Assembly: GCA_049316905.1 (NCBI GenBank)
Contig: JBMOJH010000142.1
Coordinates: 1-6,648, forward strand
Source of the DNA: CAIPVR01 sp049316905
GTDB taxonomy: Bacteria; Actinomycetota; Acidimicrobiia; Acidimicrobiales; Microtrichaceae
Direction of reading: 5' to 3'
Length of the DNA stretch: 6,648 nt
Part shown: positions 1 through 6,648 of the stretch, piece by piece
Layout of the letters: each line of letters starts with the position of its first letter
Position numbering within the stretch: position 1 is the stretch's first letter
Translations under genes and position numbers: made by a program
The notes under the pieces: model-generated
What the model saw: the letters and a program-made list of their open reading frames with translations, nothing else
What the model was told of the DNA's origin: nothing
The model's database searches: none

Positions 1-641
1 ACGCCGAGGCCCACGGGGCAGGACACGCCGGTGCCGCCGAGCCCGCAGTACCCGCCGGGGTTCTTCGACAGGTACTGCTGGTGGTAGTCCTCCGCGTAGA
101 AGAACTCACCGGCCGGACGGATCTCCGTGGTGATCTCGCCCATGCCGGCCGCGGTGAGCGCGGCCTGGTACGCAGCGCGGCTCGCCTCCGCCGCGGCGGC
201 CTGCGCTGGGGAGTGGGTGTAGATCGCCGAGCGGTACTGGGTGCCCACGTCGTTGCCCTGCCGCATGCCCTGCGTGGGGTCGTGCGCCTCCCAGAACACC
301 GCGAGGAGCTGCTCGTAGGTCACCTGGGTGGGGTCGAACACCACGAGCACCGACTCGGCGTGGCCGGTGCCGCCCGAGCACACCTCCCGGTAGTCGGGGT
401 TCGGCGTGTAGCCGCCGGAGTACCCGACCGCGGTGACGGTCACACCGGGGGTCTGCCAGAACTTGCGCTCGGCTCCCCAGAAGCAGCCGAGGGCGAACTC
501 GGCCACCTCGCTGCCCTCGGGCCACGGCGGGAGCAGCGACCGGCCGTTCACGTGGTGCGGTTCGTGGACCGGCATCGCCTCGCTCCGGCCGGGCAGCGCC
601 CGCTCGGGATCGACCATCTGGGGGGTGCGTCCGAACAGCAT
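1..641 (-). CDS. msrA: Peptide methionine (S)-S-oxide reductase MsrA, 3'-truncated by the window edge
   Basis: MsrA reduces the S-epimer of methionine sulfoxide, free or in proteins, back to methionine; it is a cytoplasmic repair enzyme recycled by thioredoxin. The 213 visible residues match the family along their whole length: ALPGR near residue 15, the catalytic motif GCFWGAER with Cys53, GYSGGYTPNPDYREVCSG, GHAESV, QGMRQGNDVGTQYRSAIY, FYAEDYHQQYL, and a C-terminal GYCGLGGTGVSCP segment. Cys199 and Cys208 are the expected resolving cysteines, so this is the three-cysteine type. Family members are about 210-220 residues, so only a few codons are missing beyond position 1. The ATG at 641 puts 14 residues before ALPGR, as in E. 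coli MsrA. An in-frame ATG at 668 would add nine residues but would read through the candidate -10 box, so 641 is preferred. No ribosome binding site is visible. Transcribed divergently from the HEAT-like gene. Confidence 0.97.
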   Translation of the reverse strand, partial: MLFGRTPQMVDPERALPGRSEAMPVHEPHHVNGRSLLPPWPEGSEVAEFALGCFWGAERKFWQTPGVTVTAVGYSGGYTPNPDYREVCSGGTGHAESVLVVFDPTQVTYEQLLAVFWEAHDPTQGMRQGNDVGTQYRSAIYTHSPAQAAAAEASRAAYQAALTAAGMGEITTEIRPAGEFFYAEDYHQQYLSKNPGGYCGLGGTGVSCPVGLG

Positions 642-675
642 GTGCACAGGGTACGTCCGGCTCCCCATCGGTCAC
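642..675 (-). promoter_or_regulatory. Candidate leaderless sigma-A-type promoter of msrA
   Basis: On the minus strand GTGACC (670-675, one mismatch to TTGACC) is followed by a 16-nt spacer and TACCCT (648-653). Six nucleotides separate the -10 box from the ATG at 641, so transcription would start at or next to the A of the start codon. The motifs are visible in the sequence; their promoter role is inferred. TAnnnT is rare in DNA this rich in GC. Confidence 0.42.
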
Positions 676-744
676 CCCGCGTCGCCGTCACCACCCGGCA
701 GAGCACTCAGCGTGGGCCCGGACCGAGCAGAACCTCCCGCATCG

Positions 745-781
745 TGGACAGCCGGCGGGGCAGGGGTCCACCCTGTGGTCC
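745..781 (+). promoter_or_regulatory. Candidate leaderless promoter of the HEAT-like/MBL gene pair
   Basis: TGGACA (745-750, one mismatch to TTGACA), an 18-nt spacer and CACCCT (769-774, a TAnnnT box with C at its first position) lie 7 nt before the GTG at 782. That spacing would place the transcript start at the start codon. The weaker -10 makes this the least certain of the four candidates. I see nothing distinctive between 676 and 744. Confidence 0.33.
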
Positions 782-2095
782 GTGGCGGACGGCGGCGGGA
801 CGACGAGAGTGCGGTGCGCGGATGTCGCCGAGGTGCGAGCGATGCTCCGACGCCCCGACATCGCCGCCCGGAAGGTCGCACTCGCCCGCGTGGTCACATG
901 GGCCGACGAGACGCTCGATCCGGAGGTCGCCCGGGCCGTGATGCGGGCGGCCACCGCCTCGTACCCGTTCGTGAGCGGCGAACGCCGCGACCCCGGCGAG
1001 CTGCTGGTGCGCCAGCTGTGGACCCGCCCCACCACCCTGACCGTGGGCGAGGTGGAGGGTGCCTACCTGGTGGCATCGGACCGGGTGCGCCGCGGGCTCC
1101 TGCACCTGCTGGCGCTCCGCTGCGACGACGAGGGCCTCGACGGTCTCGTGCACCTGCTCTCCGAGGACGGCCCGGCCGACCTGCTGCCGCTCCCCACGCC
1201 CGGGCTCCTCGATCCGGTGCTCGACCACCCCGAGGCCCAGCGTCTCGTTCATCCGCTCACCACCGTGGTGCTGCGGCGGGGCTGGGCCTCCCACGCGTGC
1301 GCGTTGCTCGCGTCGCTGGCCGTGTCGGGCCGCCTCGACGACGCGGTGGCGGACGACCTCGTCGGTCGCCTGCGCCCGCTCCTGCACGAGCTCGTCGACG
1401 CCTGCGACCGCCAGATGGTCGACGGCGGCGACGCGGACCGCAGCCGGGCGGACCGGCGGCGCCTCGACGGCGTGCTCGCGCTCGCGGCGGCGCTCGACGG
1501 GCCGGCCGCGGCGAACCTCCTGCTGCGGGCCCTGTCGTCGGCCGATCCCCGCGTGGTCGCCGCGGCGGCGGTCCGGGTGGTGGAGCGCGGCGGTGTGGTG
1601 CCCGACGAGCGCCTCGAGCTCACCGCCCGCGACCCCGAGGCCCGGTCGCTGCTGCTCGACGGCCTCCACGCGCTGGCCGAGCTCGCCGACGGTTCCGGTG
1701 GCGGCGATGGCGCCATGCCGGCCCTCGCGCCCGACGCCCTCGCCCGGGGCCCGCTCCGTGCGGAGGCCGACCTGGTGGCCTGGCTGTGCGGCGACGGGGA
1801 GCTCGGCCGGGCCCCCGACGAGCTGGAGCACCTCGCGGCGGTTCGCGACGACACCGCGGCGGTCCCCGCCGAGGTCCACGTGTTCCGGTTCCGGCTCCGC
1901 TCGCCCCATTGGTCCTCGGCGCGGGGTTGGATGGTCGGCGCCGCGGGACCGTACACGTCGCTGGGCTCGGTGCCCCCGGGGTCCAATCGCTTCGCCCTGT
2001 CGCTCTACGACGCGGAGGACGAGGCGGGCATCGGCGAACACCTCGCGGAGATCCTCCGGGCCCGCGAGCTCTGGTTCGACGACGACGTAGCCTGA
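782..2095 (+). CDS. HEAT-like alpha-helical repeat protein with a distinct C-terminal domain, function unknown
   Basis: I do not recognise a named family for this 437-residue protein. Most of it (about residues 12-360) reads as alternating amphipathic helices rich in Leu, Ala, Arg and Asp, like HEAT or armadillo-type scaffolds. The clearest repeat-like unit is residues 246-270 (LLLRALSSADPRVVAAAAVR, then VVERG), a typical HEAT helix pair. Residues 363-437 differ: a beta-like stretch (EVHVFRFR), an aromatic/Gly segment (HWSSARGWMVGAAGPY), then a helix and an acidic tail. There is no signal peptide or transmembrane segment, so it is probably cytoplasmic. HEAT proteins usually bind other proteins; the partner here is unknown. 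GTG 782 fits the promoter motif 7 nt upstream. Later in-frame starts are GTG 809 and ATG 842, the latter 7 nt after a GAGGTG that could serve as a ribosome binding site. The stop lies 4 bp before the MBL gene, so the two are probably co-transcribed. Confidence 0.85.
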   Translation: MADGGGTTRVRCADVAEVRAMLRRPDIAARKVALARVVTWADETLDPEVARAVMRAATASYPFVSGERRDPGELLVRQLWTRPTTLTVGEVEGAYLVASDRVRRGLLHLLALRCDDEGLDGLVHLLSEDGPADLLPLPTPGLLDPVLDHPEAQRLVHPLTTVVLRRGWASHACALLASLAVSGRLDDAVADDLVGRLRPLLHELVDACDRQMVDGGDADRSRADRRRLDGVLALAAALDGPAAANLLLRALSSADPRVVAAAAVRVVERGGVVPDERLELTARDPEARSLLLDGLHALAELADGSGGGDGAMPALAPDALARGPLRAEADLVAWLCGDGELGRAPDELEHLAAVRDDTAAVPAEVHVFRFRLRSPHWSSARGWMVGAAGPYTSLGSVPPGSNRFALSLYDAEDEAGIGEHLAEILRARELWFDDDVA

Positions 2096-2099
2096 GCCG

Positions 2100-3047
<948 letters not shown>

Positions 3048-3079
3048 GCGCACGCGCCCGGCGGGACCGCGCGGGATCG
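3048..3079. terminator. Convergent intergenic spacer with a weak hairpin
   Basis: This 32-bp gap separates the converging MBL and zinc-ribbon genes. CGCGC (3053-3057) can pair with GCGCG (3069-3073) across an 11-nt loop. There is no T-tract on either strand, so an intrinsic terminator is only weakly supported. Confidence 0.15.
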
Positions 3080-3664
3080 TCAGTAGCTGGTGACGGCGCG
3101 ACCCACGGAGTCGAGGGCCTGCAGCATGCCCGGGTGGCGGGCCGCCCGCCGGTAGAGGCGCTCGGTCAGCTCCGTGGACTCCCGCTCCTCGGCCGCGGCC
3201 TCGATGCCCTCGCCGAACTGGCGGCGGATGCGCTCCTCCGCGGCGAGCTGGTCGGGCGTGGGGCCGGCGTTCGGGAGGTCCTCGGGCAGCTCGTCGAGCT
3301 CACCCGCGTCGAACCAGATGAACTGCTCGTCGAGGTCCACGTCGAGGGTCACCGTCGATGTCGTGGGTCCGTCGCCGGGCGTGCCCTCGGTGGCCTCGTC
3401 GTCGTCCACCGGCAGCTCCACGCGCACCATCGGCCGGCCGCGGAACGGTCCGGGCAGCGGCCCGGGCGGGGCCTGGCGGGCGCGCTGCCAGAGGTCGCTC
3501 ACCTCGTCGTCCTGCAGGCGGCCGTGGGCCTCCGACAGGGTCATGGCCAGGCCGTGCCCGTTCGGGCAGGTCCAGCTGTCGAGTTCCCCGCTGCTGCCCA
3601 GCACCAGACCGGTGCCGCACACCGGACATGCCGGAACCATGTTCGTGTCCATCCCCAGGTCCAT
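3080..3664 (-). CDS. Zinc-ribbon protein (TFIIB-type zinc-finger-like) with a degenerate second ribbon, function unknown
   Basis: The 194-residue product starts with a zinc ribbon: CPVC (C13, C16), then CPNGH (C33 with H37 as the likely fourth ligand). After a helical stretch, residues 74-126 repeat the plan of a second such domain: FRGRPMVRVELP, an acidic loop, VTLDVDLDE, then QFIWFDAGELDELP. The WFDAGEL ending is typical of the small zf-TFIIB-like ribbon family, where it normally follows CPxCG and CxxC-type ligands; those cysteines are absent here. The C-terminal part (about 130-194) is charged and helical. No signal peptide or membrane segment is seen, so it is probably cytoplasmic. Nucleic-acid or protein binding is a guess. 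ATG 3664 is chosen because a TTG nine bases upstream (3673) lies inside the candidate -10 box; ATGs at 3652 and 3640 are also possible. It converges with the MBL gene and diverges from the crotonase gene. Confidence 0.85.
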   Translation of the reverse strand: MDLGMDTNMVPACPVCGTGLVLGSSGELDSWTCPNGHGLAMTLSEAHGRLQDDEVSDLWQRARQAPPGPLPGPFRGRPMVRVELPVDDDEATEGTPGDGPTTSTVTLDVDLDEQFIWFDAGELDELPEDLPNAGPTPDQLAAEERIRRQFGEGIEAAAEERESTELTERLYRRAARHPGMLQALDSVGRAVTSY

Positions 3665-3677
3665 GGGGTCCAACGTA
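3665..3677 (-). promoter_or_regulatory. Candidate leaderless -10 element of the zinc-ribbon gene
   Basis: TACGTT on the minus strand (3672-3677) lies 7 nt before ATG 3664, so a transcript would begin at the start codon. No convincing -35 hexamer is seen at the right distance, around 3694-3700. No ribosome binding site precedes the ATG. Confidence 0.4.
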
Positions 3678-3721
3678 CCGAGACGGTCCCCGAAACCCGC
3701 CCGACGGGATTCCGGTAGGTT
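3672..3721. repeat. Imperfect inverted repeat spanning the divergent promoter region
   Basis: AACGTACCG (3672-3680) and CGGTAGGTT (3713-3721) are inverted copies matching at 8 of 9 positions, with centres 41 bp apart, about four helical turns. Each arm contains the -10 box of one of the two divergent genes. The symmetry could simply be two similar promoters back to back, or an operator covering both. Confidence 0.4.
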
Positions 3722-3729
3722 CCCGGCCG
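3716..3729 (+). promoter_or_regulatory. Candidate leaderless -10 element of the crotonase/alkylsulfatase operon
   Basis: TAGGTT (3716-3721) lies 8 nt before ATG 3730, with no ribosome binding site between them, consistent with a leaderless or nearly leaderless transcript. The -35 position (about 3693-3698) holds no good match to TTGACA. Confidence 0.4.
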
Positions 3730-4560
3730 ATGGTCGCCACGGGTCCCACGGTGCGCACCCAGCGGGTGGGTCGCGTGCAGGTCGTCACGATCGACCGGCC
3801 CGAGGTGCGCAACGCGGTCGACCGGCCCACGGCCGACCTGCTCGCCGCGGCCTTCCGGGCCTTCGATGCCGATGACGACGCGGACGTGGCGGTGCTCACG
3901 GGCGCCGGCGGCACCTTCTGCTCGGGCGCGGACCTCCGGGCGGTGAGCGAGGGGCGGGGCAACCGGGTGAGCGAGGACCCGGCCGACGACGGCCCCATGG
4001 GCCCCACCCGGATGCTGCTGTCCAAGCCGGTGATCGCCGCGGTCGAGGGCCACGCGGTGGCCGGGGGCCTCGAGCTCGCCCTGTGGTGCGACCTGCGGGT
4101 GGCCGCGTCCGACGCCACCTTCGGCGTCTACTGCCGGCGGTGGGGCGTGCCCCTGGTGGACGGCGGCACCGTGCGGCTCCCCCGTCTCGTCGGGCAGTCC
4201 CACGCCCTCGACATGATCCTGACCGGGCGGGCCGTGGGCGCCGAGGAGGGGGCGGCCATCGGACTGGTGAACCGCCTCACCGAGCCGGGCCGCGCCCTCG
4301 ACGACGCCGTGGCGCTCGCGGAGCAGCTCGCCGCGCTGCCCCAGGTGTGCCTGCGCTCGGACCGCCGCTCCGTCCACGAACAGTGGGCGTTGGACCTTCC
4401 CGCCGCGCTGGCCCGCGAGACCGAGCTGGGGCTGGAACCGATCCGCTCGGGCGAGACCCTCGCGGGTGCCGCCCGCTTCGCAGCGGGGGAGGGCCGGGGC
4501 GGCGCTCCGGTCGCCGCTCCCGTGGCACCCGACCACGACCCTCCGAGGAGTTCCCGATGA
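3730..4560 (+). CDS. Crotonase/enoyl-CoA hydratase superfamily protein with a variant active site
   Basis: The 276-residue product has the crotonase fold that binds acyl-CoA thioesters and stabilises an enolate in an oxyanion hole. Visible landmarks are VVTIDRPEVRNAVDRPT near the start, GAGGTFCSGADL (58-69, first oxyanion-hole loop), EGHAVAGGLELALWCDLRVA (106-125, second loop), and GVPLVDGGTVRLPRLVG. Aligned by eye to rat mitochondrial enoyl-CoA hydratase, Glu144 corresponds to E115 here, but Glu164 corresponds to C135 (FGVYCRRWG). The same CRRWGVP-type segment is, from memory, typical of a widespread bacterial crotonase subgroup of unsettled activity, so this is probably a subfamily trait. 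Classical hydration is doubtful; isomerase, hydrolase or another CoA reaction is possible. Length is normal; the last 20 or so residues (Pro/Ala-rich) look like an extra tail. The gene ends in an ATGA overlap with the alkylsulfatase, indicating one operon and coupled translation. ATG 3730 fits the family N-terminus. Confidence 0.93.
   Translation: MVATGPTVRTQRVGRVQVVTIDRPEVRNAVDRPTADLLAAAFRAFDADDDADVAVLTGAGGTFCSGADLRAVSEGRGNRVSEDPADDGPMGPTRMLLSKPVIAAVEGHAVAGGLELALWCDLRVAASDATFGVYCRRWGVPLVDGGTVRLPRLVGQSHALDMILTGRAVGAEEGAAIGLVNRLTEPGRALDDAVALAEQLAALPQVCLRSDRRSVHEQWALDLPAALARETELGLEPIRSGETLAGAARFAAGEGRGGAPVAAPVAPDHDPPRSSR
4545..4550 (+). promoter_or_regulatory. Strong Shine-Dalgarno site of the alkylsulfatase gene
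   Basis: GAGGAG lies 6 nt before ATG 4557, inside the end of the crotonase coding region. It fixes the sulfatase start and is the only strong ribosome binding site seen in front of a gene in this window. Confidence 0.8.
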
Positions 4561-6470
4561 CCGACCCCGACCTCACCCCGAAGCCGGCGAGCGCCGCGAC
4601 CGCCGCGGCCAACGCGGCGGTGGCGGGCCGCCTCCCGCTCGACGACCCGACCGACCGCGAGCTGGCCGGACGCGGCCTGGTGGCGCGGTCGACCGACCGG
4701 CAGGTCACCGGCGCCGGTGGCGGCGTGGTGTGGGACCTCGATGCCTGGGGCTTCCTCGACGGACCGGCGCCCGACACCGCGAACCCCAGCCTGTGGCGTC
4801 AGTCGCAGCTGTGCGCGATCGACGGGTTGTTCGAGGTGGTGCCGGGCATCTGGCAGGTCCGCGGCCTCGACCTCTCGAACATCACCTTCGTGCAGGGCGG
4901 GACGGGCTGGGTGGTGGTGGACCCGCTCACCTCGGCCGAGACCGCGGCCGCGGCGCTCGCGCTCGCGAACGAGCACCTCGGCGAGCGGCCGGTGCGCGCC
5001 GTGCTCTACACCCACAGCCACATCGACCACTTCGCGGGGGTGCGCGGCATCGTCGAGGAGGCCGACGTCCGGTCCGGGGCGGTTCGGATCGTGGCGCCCG
5101 AGGGGTTCCTCGAGGCGGCCGTGTCGGAGAACGTGATCGCCGGGCCCGCGATGCTGCGCCGGGCCACCTACATGTACGGGGCGTTGCTGCCCAAGGGTCC
5201 GCAGGGCCACATCGGCAGCGGCCTCGGCCAGGGCACGCCGCTGGGCAACGTCGGGCTGATCGCACCGACCGACCTGATCACCCGCACCGGCGAGGAGTTG
5301 GTGCTCGACGGGGTCCGCATCGAGTTCCAGCTCACGCCGGGCACCGAGGCCCCGGCGGAGATGAACTTCCTGTTCCCGGACCACCGGGCCCTGTGCATGG
5401 CCGAGAACTGCACGGCGGTGTTCCACAACGTGTATACGCCTCGGGGTGCGCAGATCCGTGACTCGCTGGCCTGGGCGATCCACCTCGACGAGTCGATCCA
5501 CCTGTTCGCCGGCCGGGCGGACGTGGCGTTCGCGAGCCACCACTGGCCCCGGTGGGGCCGGGACGCGTGGCTCCACCACGTGCGCTCCCAGCGCGATCTG
5601 TACCGCTTCCTGCACGACCAGACGATGCGGATGGCCAACCACGGCCTCACCGGCATCGAGATCGCGGAGGAGATGCGCCTCCCCGACGGCCTCGGCGACG
5701 AGTTCTTCAACCGCGACTACTACGGCACCCTCAACCACAACGTGAAGGCCGTGTACCAGAAGTACCTCGGCTTCTTCGACGGCAACCCCGCCCGCCTGCA
5801 CCCGCTGCCCCCGGAGGCCGCCGGGGCCCGGTACGTCGAGTACATGGGCGGCGTCGACGCGGTGCTGGCCCGGGCGCGGGAGGACTTCGCCCGCGGCGAG
5901 TTCCGCTGGGTGGCCCAGGTGCTCGACCACGTGGTGTTCGCCCACCCGGAGCGGATGGACGCCCGGGCGCTCGCCGCAGATGCGCTCGAGCAGCTCGGCT
6001 ACCAGGCCGAGTCGGGACCGTGGCGGTCCTTCTACCTGACGGGGGCCCAGGAGCTGCGCCACGGGCCGCCCGCCATCGAGATCCCCTCCGGCGTGCAGCC
6101 CGAGCTGATGGCGGCGATGACCGTGGAGATGCTGCTGCAGTTCCTCGGCGTGCGGATACTGCCCGACCGCGCCGCGGGCCGGCAGCTGGCGTTCACGCTC
6201 GTGGTGGCCGAGGACGACGGCAGCACCTCCACCCACGCCGTGGGGTTGCACCACTCGGCGCTGCACCACCTCGTCGACCGCCCGCACCCCGACGCCGAGG
6301 CGACCGTGCGCACCACCCGGGGGGCGCTCGTGGCCGCGGTGGCCGCGGGGCGCCTCGACCAGCTGCTCGACGACGACGGCACCACCGTGGAGGGCCGGGC
6401 CGAGGTCCTGGCCGAGCTGTCGGAGCTCCTGGACTCGTTCGTCCTGTTCTTCCCGATCGTCACGCCCTGA
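4557..6470 (+). CDS. SdsA1/BDS1-type alkylsulfatase (MBL-fold, type III sulfatase)
   Basis: Enzymes of this family hydrolyse primary alkyl sulfates such as dodecyl sulfate to an alcohol and sulfate, using two zinc ions. The 637-residue product shows all three domains. The MBL domain (about 80-360) has THSHIDHF (H153, H155, D157, H158), acidic ligand candidates E268 in APAEMNF and E283 in MAENCTAVFHN, and H328 in SHHWPRWG. The dimerisation domain (about 365-510) includes RDLYRFLHDQTMRMANHG, FFNRDYYGTLNHN, YVEYMGG (426-432) and DALEQLGYQAES. The C-terminal SCP2-like domain (about 515-637) ends in PIVTP, as SdsA1 nearly does. Length is typical. No signal peptide is visible: the N-terminus is Ala/Asp/Pro-rich and hydrophilic, unlike secreted Pseudomonas SdsA1, so a cytoplasmic location is inferred. 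The start is set by GAGGAG 6 nt upstream and overlaps the crotonase stop (ATGA). The operon suggests alkyl-sulfate carbon is fed into acyl-CoA metabolism. The exact substrate is unknown. Confidence 0.95.
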   Translation: MTDPDLTPKPASAATAAANAAVAGRLPLDDPTDRELAGRGLVARSTDRQVTGAGGGVVWDLDAWGFLDGPAPDTANPSLWRQSQLCAIDGLFEVVPGIWQVRGLDLSNITFVQGGTGWVVVDPLTSAETAAAALALANEHLGERPVRAVLYTHSHIDHFAGVRGIVEEADVRSGAVRIVAPEGFLEAAVSENVIAGPAMLRRATYMYGALLPKGPQGHIGSGLGQGTPLGNVGLIAPTDLITRTGEELVLDGVRIEFQLTPGTEAPAEMNFLFPDHRALCMAENCTAVFHNVYTPRGAQIRDSLAWAIHLDESIHLFAGRADVAFASHHWPRWGRDAWLHHVRSQRDLYRFLHDQTMRMANHGLTGIEIAEEMRLPDGLGDEFFNRDYYGTLNHNVKAVYQKYLGFFDGNPARLHPLPPEAAGARYVEYMGGVDAVLARAREDFARGEFRWVAQVLDHVVFAHPERMDARALAADALEQLGYQAESGPWRSFYLTGAQELRHGPPAIEIPSGVQPELMAAMTVEMLLQFLGVRILPDRAAGRQLAFTLVVAEDDGSTSTHAVGLHHSALHHLVDRPHPDAEATVRTTRGALVAAVAAGRLDQLLDDDGTTVEGRAEVLAELSELLDSFVLFFPIVTP

Positions 6471-6513
6471 CGCCGGCCCGCCGGCTCGCCGCTCGGCGCA
6501 GCGGGTGGGCGGC
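6471..6513. terminator. Convergent spacer with GC-rich hairpins
   Basis: The 43-bp gap between the alkylsulfatase and the converging minus-strand gene can fold as GCCGG-CCCG-CCGGC (6472-6485) and as CCGCT/AGCGG (6489-6493 with 6500-6504). Neither is followed by a T-tract. A terminator role is plausible by position but weakly supported. Confidence 0.25.
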
Positions 6514-6648
6514 TCAGCGCATCGTGCCCCTGCCGCTCACGAGCGGGAGGTCGAGCACCGACAGGAGCCCCGGCCGCGCGTCGCACACCGCGGGGATCGC
6601 GTTCACGATCCGCCCGGCGGTGCCGGCCAGCCCGGCGGTGTTGTGGTC
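6514..6648 (-). CDS. C-terminal fragment of a probable DapB-like NAD(P)-dependent reductase
   Basis: Only the last 44 residues and the TGA stop (6514-6516) are in the window; the gene continues past the right edge. The visible part contains TAGRIVNAIPAVCDARPG and ends LDLPLVSGRGTMR. The VNAIPAVC...PG...LDLP pattern resembles, from memory, the C-termini of proteins annotated as dihydrodipicolinate reductase or 2,4-diaminopentanoate dehydrogenase-like, which act on amino-acid-derived substrates. With so little sequence the family call is tentative, but the reading frame is well supported by its G/C-ending codons and its natural stop facing the sulfatase gene. No catalytic residue can be checked in this fragment. 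Confidence 0.6.
   Translation of the reverse strand, partial: DHNTAGLAGTAGRIVNAIPAVCDARPGLLSVLDLPLVSGRGTMR

Noticed and set aside
642..668. In-frame ATG at 668 as start of msrA
   Set aside because: It would add nine residues not expected in the family and would place the -10 box inside the coding region. It cannot be fully excluded because the sequence before it has a weak purine run.
3665..3673. TTG at 3673 as start of the zinc-ribbon gene
   Set aside because: It lies within the candidate -10 box and has no ribosome binding site; the ATG at 3664 fits the promoter spacing.
3358..3729. In-frame upstream extension of the crotonase gene
   Set aside because: The extra 124 codons are antisense to the zinc-ribbon gene and are Arg/Pro-rich. 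The family N-terminus begins at ATG 3730.
4128..6287. A 719-codon open frame on the minus strand opposite the alkylsulfatase gene
   Set aside because: Its product is low-complexity Arg/Gly/Val/His-rich with no domain. The plus strand carries an unmistakable full-length alkylsulfatase, so this is the mirror frame created by G/C-ending codons.

Overview
The window is very GC-rich DNA (well above 70% G+C by eye). Nearly every codon ends in G or C, GTG starts occur, and genes are tightly packed. This points to a high-GC actinobacterium. A member of the Acidimicrobiia is a reasonable guess from the gene mix, but no rRNA or other marker is present to prove it. I see no mobile element, CRISPR array, tRNA or rRNA.

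Layout, left to right. (1) msrA on the minus strand runs off the left edge only a few codons before its end. (2) A divergent 140-bp gap separates it from a plus-strand pair: a HEAT-like helical protein of unknown function (782-2095) and, 4 bp later, a metallo-beta-lactamase (MBL) fold hydrolase (2100-3047). (3) A convergent minus-strand gene (3080-3664) encodes an N-terminal zinc ribbon and what looks like a second ribbon that has lost its cysteines. (4) A divergent 65-bp gap leads to a second plus-strand pair: a crotonase-fold protein (3730-4560) overlapping by 4 nt an SdsA1/BDS1-type alkylsulfatase (4557-6470). (5) A minus-strand gene fragment (6514 to the right edge) ends the window; it resembles the C-terminus of DapB-like NAD(P)-dependent reductases.

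Functionally, the best-supported unit is the crotonase/alkylsulfatase operon. The sulfatase would release alcohols from alkyl sulfates, whose carbon could then pass into acyl-CoA metabolism. The crotonase keeps the oxyanion-hole region and one of the two classical hydratase glutamates but has Cys at the other, so its reaction is probably not ordinary enoyl-CoA hydration. The HEAT-like/MBL pair has no assignable pathway.

The most interesting signal outside the genes is at the starts. The four genes that must have their own promoter (msrA, HEAT-like, zinc ribbon, crotonase) each have a -10-like TAnnnT (CAnnnT in one) 6-8 nt before the start codon and no convincing ribosome binding site. The alkylsulfatase, internal to its operon, has a strong GAGGAG site. 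This fits leaderless transcription of first genes with Shine-Dalgarno or coupled translation downstream. I found no clear new multi-gene system; the unusual points are variant active sites and the promoter architecture.
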